Positions 1 to 10,984 of a stretch of DNA of 50,229 bases are shown piece by piece. The notes beneath the pieces are model-generated. The model was not told the DNA's origin. It was given only the letters and a program-made list of their open reading frames with translations, and made no database searches. Numbering within the stretch: the stretch's first letter is position 1; each line of letters begins with the position of its first letter. Source of the DNA: Prasinococcaceae sp. CCMP 1430 (lineage: Eukaryota > Prasinodermophyta > Palmophyllophyceae > Prasinococcales > Prasinococcaceae); assembly GCA_013416795.1 (NCBI GenBank), contig RQSC01000019.1, positions 225,507 to 275,735 of the forward strand, read 5' to 3'. The translations under genes were made by a program, and so were the position numbers.

Positions 1-113
1 GGCCAGTCGCGCGGCGACGGGCGCGTGCGCGTCGAGCGTCAGCGGCGCCCTGTCGCGCCGTGTCGCGCGTGGGGGGCGCGATGGGCGTGATGGGCGCGGG
101 GGGCGCCTCGCAC

Positions 114-188
114 CTGCAGCTTGGCGTGGCCCTTCTCGGTGCACTCCTTGATGCGCGCGTTGTGCAGCGCGCGCTCGAGCTCGCCCAT
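114..188 (-). CDS. First exon of an unidentified protein, continues off the left edge
   Basis: An ATG on the minus strand at 188 opens 25 codons (start MGELERALHNARIKECTEKG, then HAKLQ) that end exactly at a splice donor, CAG|GTGCGA, in phase 0. The rest of the gene lies beyond the window. The exon is charged and helical. I do not recognise the family. The ATG is on the opposite strand of, and overlaps, the ATG of the next gene, so the two form a head-to-head pair with no spacer. The exon is supported by the ATG, the donor in the form typical of this window and non-repetitive composition, but it is short. Confidence 0.4.
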
Positions 189-465
189 GACGGCGGTTGC
201 GGGAGCGCCGCGGATGGTCGTGCTCGCGGTGTGGAGCGCCAACGAGCTCGTCGGCCTCGTCGCCGGCGGCGTGCTGCTCGGCACGGCGGCGGCGGCGACG
301 CGCGTGGACGCCTTCGTCGCGGGATCGCAGCGGCGTGAGCTCGGGCTGTGTGACGTCTGCGGCGGCGTGGGGAAAGTGCGCGGCAAGGGAGGGGAGCTCG
401 AGCGCTGTCCGAAGTGCGGCGCACGGCCGGGGGACGCGGCACGCCAACCGCCCCGTCGCCAATGA
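187..465 (+). CDS. Small membrane protein with a CxxC...CxxC zinc-finger-like motif
   Basis: Single-exon frame of 92 residues. A second in-frame Met at 214 (MVVLAVW) may be the real start. A hydrophobic stretch near the N-terminus (LVGLVAGGVLLGTAAAA) is followed by CDVCGGVGKVRGKGG and CPKCG, a paired-cysteine arrangement like one half of a DnaJ-type zinc finger (CxxCxGxG). Small thylakoid or chaperone-like proteins with this design occur in plants and algae, but I cannot assign one. It runs toward the Cys-rich gene on the other strand, with about 200 bases between their stops. Moderate support: length, stop position and motif are sensible, but there is no decisive homology. Confidence 0.45.
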   Translation: MTAVAGAPRMVVLAVWSANELVGLVAGGVLLGTAAAATRVDAFVAGSQRRELGLCDVCGGVGKVRGKGGELERCPKCGARPGDAARQPPRRQ

Positions 466-664
466 CAGGCGCCCCGCCCGCGCGGCCGTGAGCCCCTCGC
501 TCTCTCGCGCGCGCTGGGCTCGAGGGCACGCGGCTCCCGCCGACTCTGCGCTGCCTCTGCGCCCGCGCCGGGGCTGTGAGCCGCGTCGCCTATTATTACT
601 ATTATTTTGCACACATCCCGCGCCAGTGGAGGGGGGTGGGGGAAGCTCGCTGCCGCGACGGCCT

Positions 665-1646
665 TCACAGATCGTAGTGCTCGTACAGGCCTAGGTCGAG
701 GTCAGACGTGCCGTCTAAGTCCGGCTCGTACAGGTCCGAGAGGTTCGCGATGGACTGCGCCCCGTGCACGTCGCTGCCCACGCGCGCGCAGCGGTCGACG
801 CAGCGCGACTCGCAGCGGTCGTAGCATCCGGGCGTGCTCGTCTCAATGTACTTCCCGCTCGCGTCGAAGTAGCCGCAGTCGTCTGCCGCATGCGGCGAGC
901 GTGCGTGCGCGCGGCGCGGCACCCGCGCGTCAGCATGCGTGCAGCCGGTATTGGCGCTCCGCGGAGGCGGGCCAGGCGCGCGCGGGCGGACCTTCGCAGT
1001 CGACTTGGCAGTTGTCCTCGCAGAGCCCCTCTGCGCCCGCGTCGTCCGCGTAGGAGTCGTCCAGCAGCCCCGACAGGTGAACCTCGCGGGGCTCGACCTC
1101 GCCCGTGTCCACGTTGAACACGAACACGTGCACGACATCCACGCAGGTCTCCATGCACTCCTGTGCGCATTCGTCCGTGCAGTCGAGCAGGGCCTCGTCG
1201 GAGCTCGCGCCGCCCTCCTCGCACGTGGTCAGGCAATCGCCTGAGCACCTGAGTTCGCAGTTCGTGCAGTCCTCAGGCGGCACGATAGTCTGCGAGCGCA
1301 AGTGGTTCGCGAAGCATCGATGAAAGCACAGCATCGCCGCATCATCCTCATCTGACGGCTCAGGCTCGGCGTAGTAGAAGTCCTCTGGCCACGGCATCCC
1401 ACACTCGGCCGTGCACGCCTCAGTGCCCGCATCCATGCAGCTCTCCGCCGGCGTGGCGGGCACCCCCGCGTCGTGCTCGTCATGGCAGGCGTCCTCGCAT
1501 CGCTGGAAGCACGCCGCCCCGTGCTCCAACGGGTACTCCCACTCCGAAGCACCCGCCTCGCCGGCCATGCACGCCGGCTCGCGGCAGCACTCGGCGATGC
1601 AGCGCACGCCACAGGCGCGCACGCAGCCCGCCTCGCGTTCGCAGAG
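665..1646 (-). CDS. Cysteine-rich acidic protein, 5' end not found
   Basis: Two exons are clear: 992-1646 and 665-882, joined by a phase 1 intron (GTCCGC...GGCAG). The protein has roughly 30 cysteines in pairs and clusters such as CVRACGVRC, CTNCELRCSGDC and CTDECAQECMETC, on a strongly acidic background, and ends in an acidic tail (DLDLGLYEHYDL). The first exon begins at a good acceptor (GTGCGCAG at 1647), so an earlier exon, perhaps with a signal peptide, must lie upstream. I found no convincing ATG. The repeated Cx3-4C spacing suggests a disulfide-bonded secreted or lumenal protein or a metal-binding protein. I do not recognise the family. Confidence 0.6.
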
Positions 1647-2180
1647 CTGCGCACCGCCGCCGGCGGCGCCCCTCGCGCCGCGCGGCGCTCCGCCGACGCG
1701 CCGCTCGCCGTGCGCCGTGTGCCGCGCCCCGCGCCCGCGCGCGTTGCGGCGGATCCACCTTCTGCTGATGGCACGATAACTAGCTCCTGTCCCGATCGAG
1801 AACCCTACCCAAAACACCAAAACCCAAACACGGACAATCTGTTTGTGGCTGGCGTGTGCGCACCCCGTGGCGCGCGCGCGTTCGGCGCGCCCTTATCGTC
1901 ATTTATCGGCCTCGCGCGGGCGGGCGCGCGGGCGGGCGCTAGGCGCGCACTGCGGCGCCCCGTGGGGCCAGCCGCGCGGCTCCCGCACGAGGGCACCCTC
2001 CACCTTCGTGCCTGCAACAAGCACGGCATCCCCCCCGCGCGCCACCGCGCGCGCATGACGTGCTGCTGTGGGAGCCAGAAAGTGGAACTTAATGGCCACC
2101 CCTTCCTATCCGAGGGGAGAAAGGGCCAGGGGGGAGAGGTGAGGCCGCCGCGCCTGTGCCGCAACTCCGAAGGTCCGCGC
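1647..2180. other. Region between two minus-strand genes; probable 5' exon or promoter of the Cys-rich gene
   Basis: Holds the missing first exon and promoter of the Cys-rich gene and the 3' flank of the next one. The stretch 1795-1850 is relatively A-rich (ACCCAAAACACCAAAACCCA). I see no supported gene. Confidence 0.4.
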
Positions 2181-2761
2181 TCACAGCGAGCCCGTGACCC
2201 ACGCGCCCAACAGGATAATAGTGCCGCCCACCAGGAGCGACGTCAGGAAGGGGTTGCCGTCGCCGCCTTGCGTCCCCTGCTCGTCGTACAGGCCGCCCAC
2301 CTCGCGCCGCAGCCGCTCCTGCAGGCAGCCACCCGCAGCAGCGCGTGCGGGGCAAGGGTACGCGCATATCGCGCGCGTCAGCGCACGCCCGAGCGGCGAC
2401 CTGGCGGGCAGGCTGGTGGCAGAGGGGGGGGGGAGGATGAGTTCGGGGCCACTGCCGCCGCCGCGCGCGCGCCTGCCTGCGGCCGCCTGGCGCACCTTCA
2501 TGGCGTCAGAGACGTTGTCCTTCTGCCGCTCCATTTCGTTGTCGTTGACGTACAGCTCGTCGTCGTCGACGTACAGGTAATCGCCTCCCTCCTGCGCCTC
2601 CTGCGCCACCTCTTCCCCCTGCTCTGCCTCCGGCGCCTCGGTGGGCTTGGAGCTGCCCGCCAGCAGCGCGTCCAGCTTCGAGATGGTGTCCTCAGCGCCC
2701 CCCTCGCTGCCGCCCGCCGCGCGCAGCGGCGCCGCGACTGGCGCCGCCGCGTGCCCGCACT
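2181..2761 (-). CDS. Acidic protein with one C-terminal membrane segment (tail-anchored-like)
   Basis: Exons 2496-2761 and 2181-2318 are joined in phase 0 by an intron GTGCGC...CTGCAG. The product is Ala/Glu-rich, then DYLYVDDDELYVNDNEMERQ, and ends with a single hydrophobic segment (FLTSLLVGGTIILLGAWVTG) three residues from the stop, as in tail-anchored proteins. The upstream exon starts at an acceptor, so a short 5' exon with the start codon is missing. One workable solution is ATGCTCGGC, a 72-base intron, then TGCGGGCAC, but this is speculative. It lies head-to-head with the next plus-strand gene. No family recognised. Confidence 0.5.
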
Positions 2762-2855
2762 CTGCCGCGCGGCGGCGAAACGGGGCAAAAATTGGGACGG
2801 AGGGTGCTGCTCAGTGGCTCCGCCCGTGCCACACGCCGAGCATGGGCGGGCACGC

Positions 2856-3200
2856 ATGGTCGACGGTGCCGTAAGCGCCGCCGGCGCGGCCGCTCGCGCC
2901 GCTCGAGCGCTCGCGCTTGCGCGCTCGCGCAGCGTGCTCAACGCGGCGGAGGCGGCCCCGAGCGCGGAGCTCGAGCTCGCGCTGGACTGCGTGCAGGCGC
3001 TCGTCGCCGACGAGGGGGTGCGCTGGGCCGCCGACCTGCAGCCCGCCGATGCCGACGAGCATTTCGGTGATATCCTACGCGATGCCGCGGACGTTCCGCA
3101 CGATGAGGCGGCAGACTTTGCGAGCGAGCTGAGGCGCGCCTGCAGAGAGGTGTGTGCGCCGCCGCATGCGCCCCCTCTGCGTGCGCCCGCGGTGGCTTAG
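2856..3200 (+). CDS. Small orphan protein, possibly mitochondrial, or first exon of the HNH gene
   Basis: ATG at 2856 opens 114 codons. The first 30 residues (MVDGAVSAAGAAARAARALA, then LARSRS) are rich in Ala and Arg without acids, like an organelle targeting peptide. The rest is acidic and helical (AELELALDCVQALVADEG). It ends at its own stop, but a donor-like AGAGAGGT|GTGTGCG near 3152 could splice in frame (phase 2) to an acceptor at 3276, giving a fusion with the HNH protein. Both readings are possible. No family recognised. Confidence 0.4.
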   Translation: MVDGAVSAAGAAARAARALALARSRSVLNAAEAAPSAELELALDCVQALVADEGVRWAADLQPADADEHFGDILRDAADVPHDEAADFASELRRACREVCAPPHAPPLRAPAVA

Positions 3201-3295
3201 CTCTGGCGCGGGTGCACAGTGGTGAGCGGAGGCGTGCCTCGACAACGCGCAAGCAAGCGCGCTCTCGCTAACGTAGCACCCCATCCCCATGCGCG

Positions 3296-3667
3296 ATGGA
3301 TAAGGTCGCGCGCGAGCACGAGGCTGCTGAAGCAGAGCGAGACGCCCTCCCTGCGGGCAGCTGCGCGCTGTGCGAGCGCGTGATGCCGACCACCCGGCAC
3401 CACCTACACCCGCGCGACGAGCACGCGCGGCTGCTCCGGCGTGGCGTGAAGACGCGCGCCCAGCTGAACGCGACCGTGCCTATGTGCCGCCCCTGCCACG
3501 ACTGCGTGCACGAGCACATATCAAACGCCGACCTGGCTGACGTGTACAACAGTGTCGAGAAGCTGCTCGAGTGCGACAGCATCCACCGCTTCGCGAGGTG
3601 GGCGTCCACGCAACGAGCGCGGAAGATGGCTGACGGCCACGACGTGAGTCTCAAGTACGCCAAGTGA
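3296..3667 (+). CDS. HNH-type nuclease-domain protein
   Basis: 123 residues. The core is CALCERVMPTTRHHLHPRDE followed about 35 residues later by CRPCHDCVHEH. These are the two CxxC/CxxCH metal knuckles and the His-His of a small HNH fold that occurs as a stand-alone protein in fungi, algae and bacteria. The C-terminal half (LADVYNSVEKLL...RFARWASTQRA) also matches the usual continuation of this family from memory. Likely a nucleic-acid-cutting or -binding domain; cellular role unknown. The start is the first ATG in frame, with a possible upstream exon (previous entry). It converges on the myosin gene. Confidence 0.7.
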   Translation: MDKVAREHEAAEAERDALPAGSCALCERVMPTTRHHLHPRDEHARLLRRGVKTRAQLNATVPMCRPCHDCVHEHISNADLADVYNSVEKLLECDSIHRFARWASTQRARKMADGHDVSLKYAK

Positions 3668-3971
3668 GCAACTGCTGAAAGGGTGAGGCAGCTGTGCGAC
3701 GCGGCGAACTTAGAGAGGGAGGGGGATAGATCGCCTTGTGAAAATTATGTACGATACCTATCAGACTGCGCCGAGCGCGACCGGCCGGCATGCCGACCTA
3801 TCAGCTCCCGCGCTGGCTTTCCCGCGCTGTCAGTAGCGTGCTTTCCAGCAGCGAGGCAGAGAGTGACGAAATGCCAGAGGGCTCACAGTCATTACTCTGT
3901 CGCATTGCTGTCTCCTATAACCATCCATCTTGAAAAAATTGCGCACCGTGCGCGAGTTTTGCTAGCCGCGC
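3668..3971. other. Convergent intergenic region, HNH gene and myosin 3' ends
   Basis: About 300 bases of lower GC (for example CTTGTGAAAATTATGTACGA near 3750) between two 3' ends. It should hold both polyadenylation sites. No gene or RNA seen. Confidence 0.5.
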
Positions 3972-6900
3972 TCACGCGCCCTGAGCCTTGAGGAACTCGA
4001 ACTCGGGGAGCTCCCCGAGCGCCTGCGGTACGACCACGTCGTCGCTCTCTCCCTGCAGGTCGCCGAATTGCTTGCTGAGCTCTTCGATGGTGAAGGGGAT
4101 CTGATTGTCGTCGTCCAGCAGGAAGCTGTTGCTGTGCGTGCTCGCGTTTTCCTCCTGCATCTGCATCTTCATGTTGCCGAGCACCTCGGCCGACACGGTC
4201 TCCGTGTTGAAGCGGTCGTCCCAGTACATGGTGGAGATGCGGTACAGCTGCTGGATGGAGAGGGTTGGGCACAGGTCGTGTGTGATCTCGTCCAGGCTCT
4301 TCTTGGGCTTCTGGTGGATGACCAGAAAGGTGACCGCCTGGCGGATGCTCTTGAGCTCGTCCCACACACCACCGCTGCCGTCGCTCGCGTCCCCCGCCTT
4401 GTGCACCCAGCTCTCCAGCTCGGCAAGGCCAGTCTTGACGTACTCGCCGTTGGAAAACGAGCAGCACTCTCGCCTGAGCAGCAGCGAGTTGAAGAGCTGC
4501 ACGTTCATGAACGAGAAGACCTGCTTGAGCAGCCGATCCGTGAGGAAGGCCGGCACGTGGTTGGCCCGCAGCGTCTCCAGCAGCGTGTCGAGGTGACCCA
4601 CGATGCCGCTCCACTGCGCGCCATCGGCCGCCCCAGACTTGGAAGCGCCGCGGCGGTCCGGCTTGGGCGCCTGGATGCACTGCTGCAGAAGCGGCGTCAC
4701 GTCCTTCTTGACGTTGTCGCGCAGCAGGCCGTAGATCTTCTCCACGAAGGCGGTCATCTGCTGCTTGAAGAGCAGTGCGGGATACTTGGCCTCAACCACC
4801 ATCTCGCCGCCGTCCTTGATGGGCGAGCCCGCGCCCGGCGCTGGTGGCGGGGCGGCCATCCCGCCCGGGCCGGTGAAGGAGTCCTTCCAGCGGCGCAGGA
4901 GGTTGATCGAGCGGGAGCGGCTCCGCGCGGCGCCGCCGCCGGCGCCGCTCGTGCGCAGCGTGCGCTGCAGCAGGTGCAGCAGCGTCGACGTGTTTGTGAG
5001 CCAGTACGCGAGCGTGCGGTTGTCGTCGGTGTGCTGGTCGACGGCCGAGCTGATCACCATGATCACACGGTCGAACACGTTGGTGCGATCCGCCTCGAAG
5101 CTGCGCCAGTGCATGAGAGACTTGAAGACCAACACCGCGGCGACGGGGCGGCCCTCGGCGCTAAAGCCGACGTCACCGCCCACGCAGCCGAGCAGCGCCT
5201 CCACGTCGGCGGCGCGCTCCATCGCGCCGAACGTGCTCGAGCGCCGCGCGCGCAGCGCAAGCGCCTCGCCGGCGTCCGCTGCAGCTCCGCCGAGCAAGGC
5301 GCGCCTGGCCCCGCCGCCGTCGGTCCCGCCACCACCGCCTCCGCCACCCGACAGCTGCGCCTTGGCCTTGAGCATGTAGTTCTCCTCGGCCAGCCCACGG
5401 TTGTGGGCCTCGAGCTCCTTGAGGCTATCGCCGATGGAGCGCACGCGCTCGTCCGCGTCGCGCTTGCCCGCCTCGGCATTCGCAGCGCGCTCGTCGGCCT
5501 CTTTGAGCTTGCCCTCCAGCATCTCCACTCGCGCCGCGAGGTTGTCGCGATCGGCCTGGAGCACGGCGATGCGACCGTTGGCCGCCTCGCGCTCGGCCTC
5601 GGCCGCGGCCAGCGCGGCGGCATCGTTTGCTTCGGCAAGCGCCTTCGCCTCCGCCTCCGCCTTGGCCCGTGCGACCGCGCGCTCCTGCTCCTCCTTCGCG
5701 CGCGCGAGCTGCTCCTCCATGACACGATTGGCTTGCTCGACCTCCCTGGTGCGCTCCGCGATCGCCTCCTCCTTCAGCTTGCGCTGGAGCTCTATTTGGA
5801 ATTGCATCTGCTCGAGGCGCGCCTCGAGAGACTTCTTCGCCCCCTCCAGCGCGCCACGCTCACGCGCCTCCGCCTTGCGCTTCTTCAACTCGTCACGCGC
5901 CTTGCGCGCACGCAAGGCGCACTGCAGTGTGATGGTCGCCTGCCGCTTGCGCTGGTACGACGCGCGCGTGGTCGACCCGCGCCAGCGCGACTGGATGCGC
6001 AGCGCAGCCAGGTCCCTGCGCTGCGCGCGCGCAGCCTTGCGCGCCATGTGGCCGCGATAGTTCGCCTGCACGCGGATGGCCGCGTCCCTGTGGACGCGCA
6101 GGTTGCGCATGGCCAGCCAGCGGCGCCAGCACGTCTGGACGTACAGGGCCGCCTTGATTGCGCGGAGGTGCGCCGCCCTCCGGCGGGCGAGCATGCCGCG
6201 CGTGTACTTCTGCATGACGAGGTTGGCCTCCTTCACCTCGTGGTAGCTCTTCTGGGCGATCTGTCGGCGCACGTTCTTCTGGATGGCCGTGGCCGCCTTG
6301 TGCATCATCTCTGACCGCAGCTTGTCCAGCACGGCCATCTGGCCCGCGCGGAGGAAGACCTTGCTCTTCCCCAGCTGGTAGCCCTCGATGTCGGTGATGC
6401 GCTCCTCGAGGTCGGCGAGGACCGCCGCTGCCGCCTTGCGGTCGTCCGACCCGGCGGCATCGGCCTTCTCCCGCGCGAGCATCTTGAAGCGCGCGACGAA
6501 CTCGTGGAAGTATCGGCGCGATGGGTAGCCCGCGCAGCTGATGCGCACGGCCTCGAGCACTCCACCGCACCGCAGCTGGTGCAGCACGTTGGCAGGCTCG
6601 AAGTCTGCGGGCCTCTGCGCCATGTTGGGCTTGATGCAGCGCACGTAGTGGGGCTCGGTCGCGTGCAGCGTCTCCATGAGCGCGACGAGGCTCCTCTTGA
6701 AGTTGGTGGCCACGGAGCTGAACTTGAATCCGCCCCTCTTGCCGCCGCGCCCGCCGGCCTTGCCCGGCTTGTGATCTGGCTCGGGCTCCGGCTTGGGGAA
6801 GAGCTCACGCACGTGGTCCGCGCTCGAGGCCTCAAGCATGGCCTGGTGCTCAGGCACCAGGTAGTCCTTGTTCTTCTCCAGGAAGTAGTCAGTGGAGTAC

Positions 6901-8832
6901 GTCACGTCGCCGGCGTAGTGCCGGATGGTGAACTGCAAGTTTGAGCGCTTGGGCTTGCTGAAGCGATCGGTGGGGTCGTTGGCGCCCTTGTCCTTGCCGG
7001 TGAACCTGCTGTAGAGCGACTCGGCGAGCGTGGACGCGTCTGCCTTAGGGAAGACGCACTGCTCGTCGAGGATGGCCACGATGCCCAGCCGCTTCTCGAT
7101 GAGGTCGAGCACGTCCTGGTTGTCGACGAAGTCAATGTACGACCAGTCGATCTCCTCCTTCTCGTACTCCTCCTGCTCCTTCTTGAAGACGTGGCCGTTG
7201 AAGTGCTGCTGCAGCTTCTCATTTGCGAGGTTGATGCAGAACTGCTCGAACGAGTTGGTCTCGAAGGACTCAAAGCCGTAAATATCCAGAACGCCGATGA
7301 AGCACTGGGCGGATGCGTCCTGTCCGATGGTCGTGTTGATGCGCGCCACGAGCCAGTCGAAGGTGCGCTGGTAGAGGAACTTGGCCAGCGCGTCCTTGCT
7401 CGCCGTCGCTGCGTCAGGAGCCATGGGCTTGATGATCTCCTCGCCCACGGTGACCACCTTGCGCGTCGTCACGGCGCGCACCAGCGAGTCGACGTCCGTT
7501 CCGAGGAGTCGCGCGGCCGCCTCGGCGGCGGCGGCCGCCTCCGGCGCGAGCACCGAGCCATCCTCGGTACCGTCCGCCTCGACGAACGCGACGCTCCCGA
7601 GGTGGAGCACGGTGGCGACCATGGCGAAGACGTCCTCCTGCTGCTCCGGCGTGATCCCCACGATCTCCATGGCGCGACGCGTGTGTTCGAACTCCGCGGC
7701 GTTGGGCATGTCGTCGATGTCGGTGCAGGTCGAGTTGCGCAGGTAGCCGTAGTCGAAGGAGCCGGCCGGCAGCGCATACCTCTCCCTCTGCTCGTCGGTC
7801 GCGCCCGCGCACAGCTGGTAGAAGATGTGGTACGAGCGCTCCGGATCGTGGATGCCAATGACGCGCGAGCGCTCGAGCAGGTACGTGCGGATCGCCGCGC
7901 CCGAGATGGCGCCCCCGGCGTTGAATTGAATCTCCATGAATTTGCCGAAGCGGCTCGAGTTGTTGTTGCGCACGGTCTTGGCGTTGCCGAAGGCCTCCAG
8001 CAGCGGGTTGGACTCGAGGATCTTCACCTCGACCGACCGCTCGCCGCCGTCGGTCGCGCCCGCCTTTTCAGAGTGGCCGCCCATGTACGCCAGGTACTTC
8101 ATGATGAGCTTCGCGGTCTCCGTCTTGCCCGCTCCCGACTCGCCCGAAATGAGGATGGACTGCGAGGCGGGGCGGTCGTCGTCGCGCATGAAGCGGTACG
8201 CCTCGTCAGCGATGGCGAACACGTGCGGGCTGAGCTCGCCGAGCTCGGCGCCCCGGTATTCGTCCATCATCATCTCGCTGTACAGGTGCGGCAGCCGCTG
8301 GAAGGGGTTCACGGCGATGAGGATGCTGCCCGTGTACGTGTAAATCTCGTCGAGTGCGTAGCGCTGCTTCAGGTTGTGCAGCACGCCGGGCTCGTGCAGG
8401 TAGCTGAGCTTCACCATGTCCTCCACGGTCGCGTTGCCGAGATTCTGCAGCGGCGCATCCGCCGCGGGCAGGGTGACCTGCGGGTGCGCGCGCGGCCGGC
8501 AGCGGTCAGCGCCGCGCGCCGCGGACGCTCCCCCCCCCTCCCATCCCCTCCACCCCCACGCCCCAGGCGGAAGTCTCGCGCCTCCCCCCAGGCGCGCGCC
8601 CGCGTGCGCGCGCATCATCTCCACCGCCGCGACGGCCCGCGCGCGACCGCACCTCTTTGCCTCCGTCGAGCTTGACTGTGACCGCGCCCGCCGCATCATC
8701 GACGGTGAGCACCTCGCCGGGCACCCACGCCGCGTCGCTGTCCTTGTCCTCTATCCACACCTTGGATCCCACGGAGTGCGCCGTCACCGTGTCCTTGGCC
8801 ATCTCTGCGGAGTCCTCTCCGCCGTCCGCCAT
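3972..8832 (-). CDS. Class XI-like (class V family) myosin heavy chain
   Basis: Two exons, 8653-8832 and 3972-8477, with a phase 0 intron GTGCGG...CCGCAG; about 1561 residues. Order: N-terminal SH3-like domain (VWIEDKDSDAAWVPGEVL); motor with P-loop GESGAGKT near residue 172, switch I NNNSSRFGKF and switch II DIYGFESFETNSF; six IQ motifs at about 785-925 for calmodulin-like light chains; coiled coil; Gly-rich linker; and a globular tail with a DIL domain. The tail (LDEITHDLCPTLSIQQLYRI, STMYWDD) is very close to plant myosin XI as I know it. This is an actin-based motor for organelle and vesicle transport. The start ATG at 8832 gives a full SH3-like domain. The gene is complete and shares its promoter region with the ARID gene. 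Confidence 0.95.
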
Positions 8833-9185
8833 GCCGGCCGCGGGACGGCCGCGGCCGGCGCTCCGCGGGACGGCCGCCCGGCTCATGGCGCTCTCTCGCG
8901 CGCATGGCCGCCACGCCTCGCCGCGCGGGCCATTTCGCGCACGCCGAGTCCGCGAATTCGCCCGCGCGTTTTTTGCGCGCGCGGCCCGCCGCGGTTTCCG
9001 CTCGCTGGCCCCCCTCCCCGCGGAAGCGCCGGTCGGCGCCCGCCTCCGCGCGCGAGGCCGGAAAAAAAAAAGGACCGCAGCCGGCGCGATCCCCCATCGT
9101 TTCCTCGGTGTCTCCCGCCCTTCAGGCGCGGCGCGCGAGGGGGGTTGACAGGCGAGTGGCGGGGATTTGATGGGGGCTGTTCGTC

Positions 9186-9980
9186 GACAGACCGATCGAT
9201 CGATTGATTGATGCAACGGGCGGCAGCGAACGAGCGCCAACCAAAAAACACCGTCGCAAAAAATGTCAAAAAAAAAGTGTGTCGTACAGTGTACAGTGTA
9301 ACCTAAACATATTTCGGGTATTTTATGCGGAGGGTGTTCGTATGATAATGTGATTACATGTAATCATGGACCCTGATGGTTCCACGCCGCCGTTGGCCCG
9401 AAATCGCGGGCCGGCGCGCGCGCACCCGCGCGCGCCCCGCGGGGCCGCGGCGGCCCGCGTTCGAATTTCAATGGCCGGCGGATGGAAAATCGACGACGCG
9501 CGCGCCCGCGCGCGCGCGAAAACGCGGAACGGGATTCGGATCCATAACCGGTCGATCGGTCGATCGCGCGCGCGCCAACCAAAAACGCGCACCGGCCGGC
9601 AGCAGCACCACAAAAAAAAAACGCATCCAATGATGGATGTGGAATTGATTGATGAGAAAGAATTAAAAAAAAAAACTCAAAAAAAAGGGAGAGCTGCTGC
9701 TGCTGCTGTTGCCCTGTCTGTTACTACGCGCGTCTGCCGAGCAACAGCCATCCCATCCATCCCTCCATCCCAAATGCAATTTGATTGCCCAACCATCGGC
9801 CGGAGCAAAACGCCCGCACGCGCGCGTTCGGCCCCACCCCCGCGTCGTGCGCCAAGGGCGGAGGACACCGGCGAAATGATGGGGGAAAATGCCGCCGGCC
9901 GGCTGGCTGGATCGATCGAGCGGGCTTTTTTGTTGAGGGAATGCGGGGCTGTTCGCTCGATCGATCGATCGACCGGCCGG
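9186..9980. repeat. Dispersed GATC-iterated tracts
   Basis: Short runs of overlapping GATCGATC/GATTGATT occur at about 9190-9210 (CCGATCGATCGATTGATTGA), 9549-9566, 9909-9920 and 9957-9973 (CTCGATCGATCGATCGACC). They lie only in this intergenic space within the window. Simple-sequence origin is the plainest reading. Confidence 0.5.
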
Positions 9981-10067
9981 CACCGGGGTCCGCAGACTGC
10001 AGGATCGGTGGGGTGTTTCAGGTCACGTCACTGCTGTTGCACCTTACGACGATTTTGGGTCATTTTG

Positions 10068-10076
10068 TAGGGTTTA
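10068..10076 (-). promoter_or_regulatory. Telo-box-like motif
   Basis: TAGGGTTTA on the plus strand, i.e. TAAACCCTA on the minus strand, in the region upstream of both the myosin and ARID genes. Plant telo-boxes (AAACCCTA) occur in promoters of growth and translation genes. Here the role is inferred from sequence and position only. Confidence 0.3.
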
Positions 10077-10231
10077 GGAAGTGTGAGGAGGCCGGAGGTG
10101 CGTTGCGCGTTGCGGTTGCGTCCATCAGAGCGCAGTGCGTTTTTCGGATGCGTTTTGATGGGTTCCCCGCCGCGCGCGAGCGCACGCGCGGGGCGAGGGC
10201 GAGGGCGCGCGGCGACGCGGCGCCGGGGGTG

Positions 10232-10948
10232 NNNNNNNNNNNNNNNNNNNNNNNNNNNNNNNNNNNNNNNNNNNNNNNNNNNNNNNNNNNNNNNNNNNNN
10301 NNNNNNNNNNNNNNNNNNNNNNNNNNNNNNNNNNNNNNNNNNNNNNNNNNNNNNNNNNNNNNNNNNNNNNNNNNNNNNNNNNNNNNNNNNNNNNNNNNNN
10401 NNNNNNNNNNNNNNNNNNNNNNNNNNNNNNNNNNNNNNNNNNNNNNNNNNNNNNNNNNNNNNNNNNNNNNNNNNNNNNNNNNNNNNNNNNNNNNNNNNNN
10501 NNNNNNNNNNNNNNNNNNNNNNNNNNNNNNNNNNNNNNNNNNNNNNNNNNNNNNNNNNNNNNNNNNNNNNNNNNNNNNNNNNNNNNNNNNNNNNNNNNNN
10601 NNNNNNNNNNNNNNNNNNNNNNNNNNNNNNNNNNNNNNNNNNNNNNNNNNNNNNNNNNNNNNNNNNNNNNNNNNNNNNNNNNNNNNNNNNNNNNNNNNNN
10701 NNNNNNNNNNNNNNNNNNNNNNNNNNNNNNNNNNNNNNNNNNNNNNNNNNNNNNNNNNNNNNNNNNNNNNNNNNNNNNNNNNNNNNNNNNNNNNNNNNNN
10801 NNNNNNNNNNNNNNNNNNNNNNNNNNNNNNNNNNNNNNNNNNNNNNNNNNNNNNNNNNNNNNNNNNNNNNNNNNNNNNNNNNNNNNNNNNNNNNNNNNNN
10901 NNNNNNNNNNNNNNNNNNNNNNNNNNNNNNNNNNNNNNNNNNNNNNNN
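10232..10948. other. Assembly gap, 717 N
   Basis: A run of 717 unknown bases, upstream of the first visible ARID codon. It may hide 5' exons or the promoter of that gene. Confidence 0.99.
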
Positions 10949-10984
10949 GACCGCTTCCCTGCGGCTGCGCCAGATCCCGCCGCG

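Larger units (their letters stand above)
8833..10231. promoter_or_regulatory. Long divergent intergenic region between myosin and ARID genes, A-tract rich
   Basis: About 1.4 kb before the assembly gap. It contains A runs of 9-11 at 9062-9071, 9268-9276, 9612-9621 and 9665-9675, an AT-rich stretch at 9240-9370 (GTACAGTGTACAGTGTAACC), a palindrome-like GATTACATGTAATC near 9350-9365, a cluster of GATC repeats, and a telo-box-like TAGGGTTTA at 10068. I take it as the promoter region of one or both flanking genes. The open frames across it are low-complexity and not credible. Confidence 0.5.

Noticed and set aside
4068-6314. Long open frame opposite the myosin tail
   Set aside because: Same antisense effect. 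The myosin frame has unmistakable domains.
9366-10070. Plus-strand open frame with MMDVELIDEKELKKKTQKKG
   Set aside because: Encoded by A-tracts and GATC repeats in intergenic DNA; no splice or homology support.
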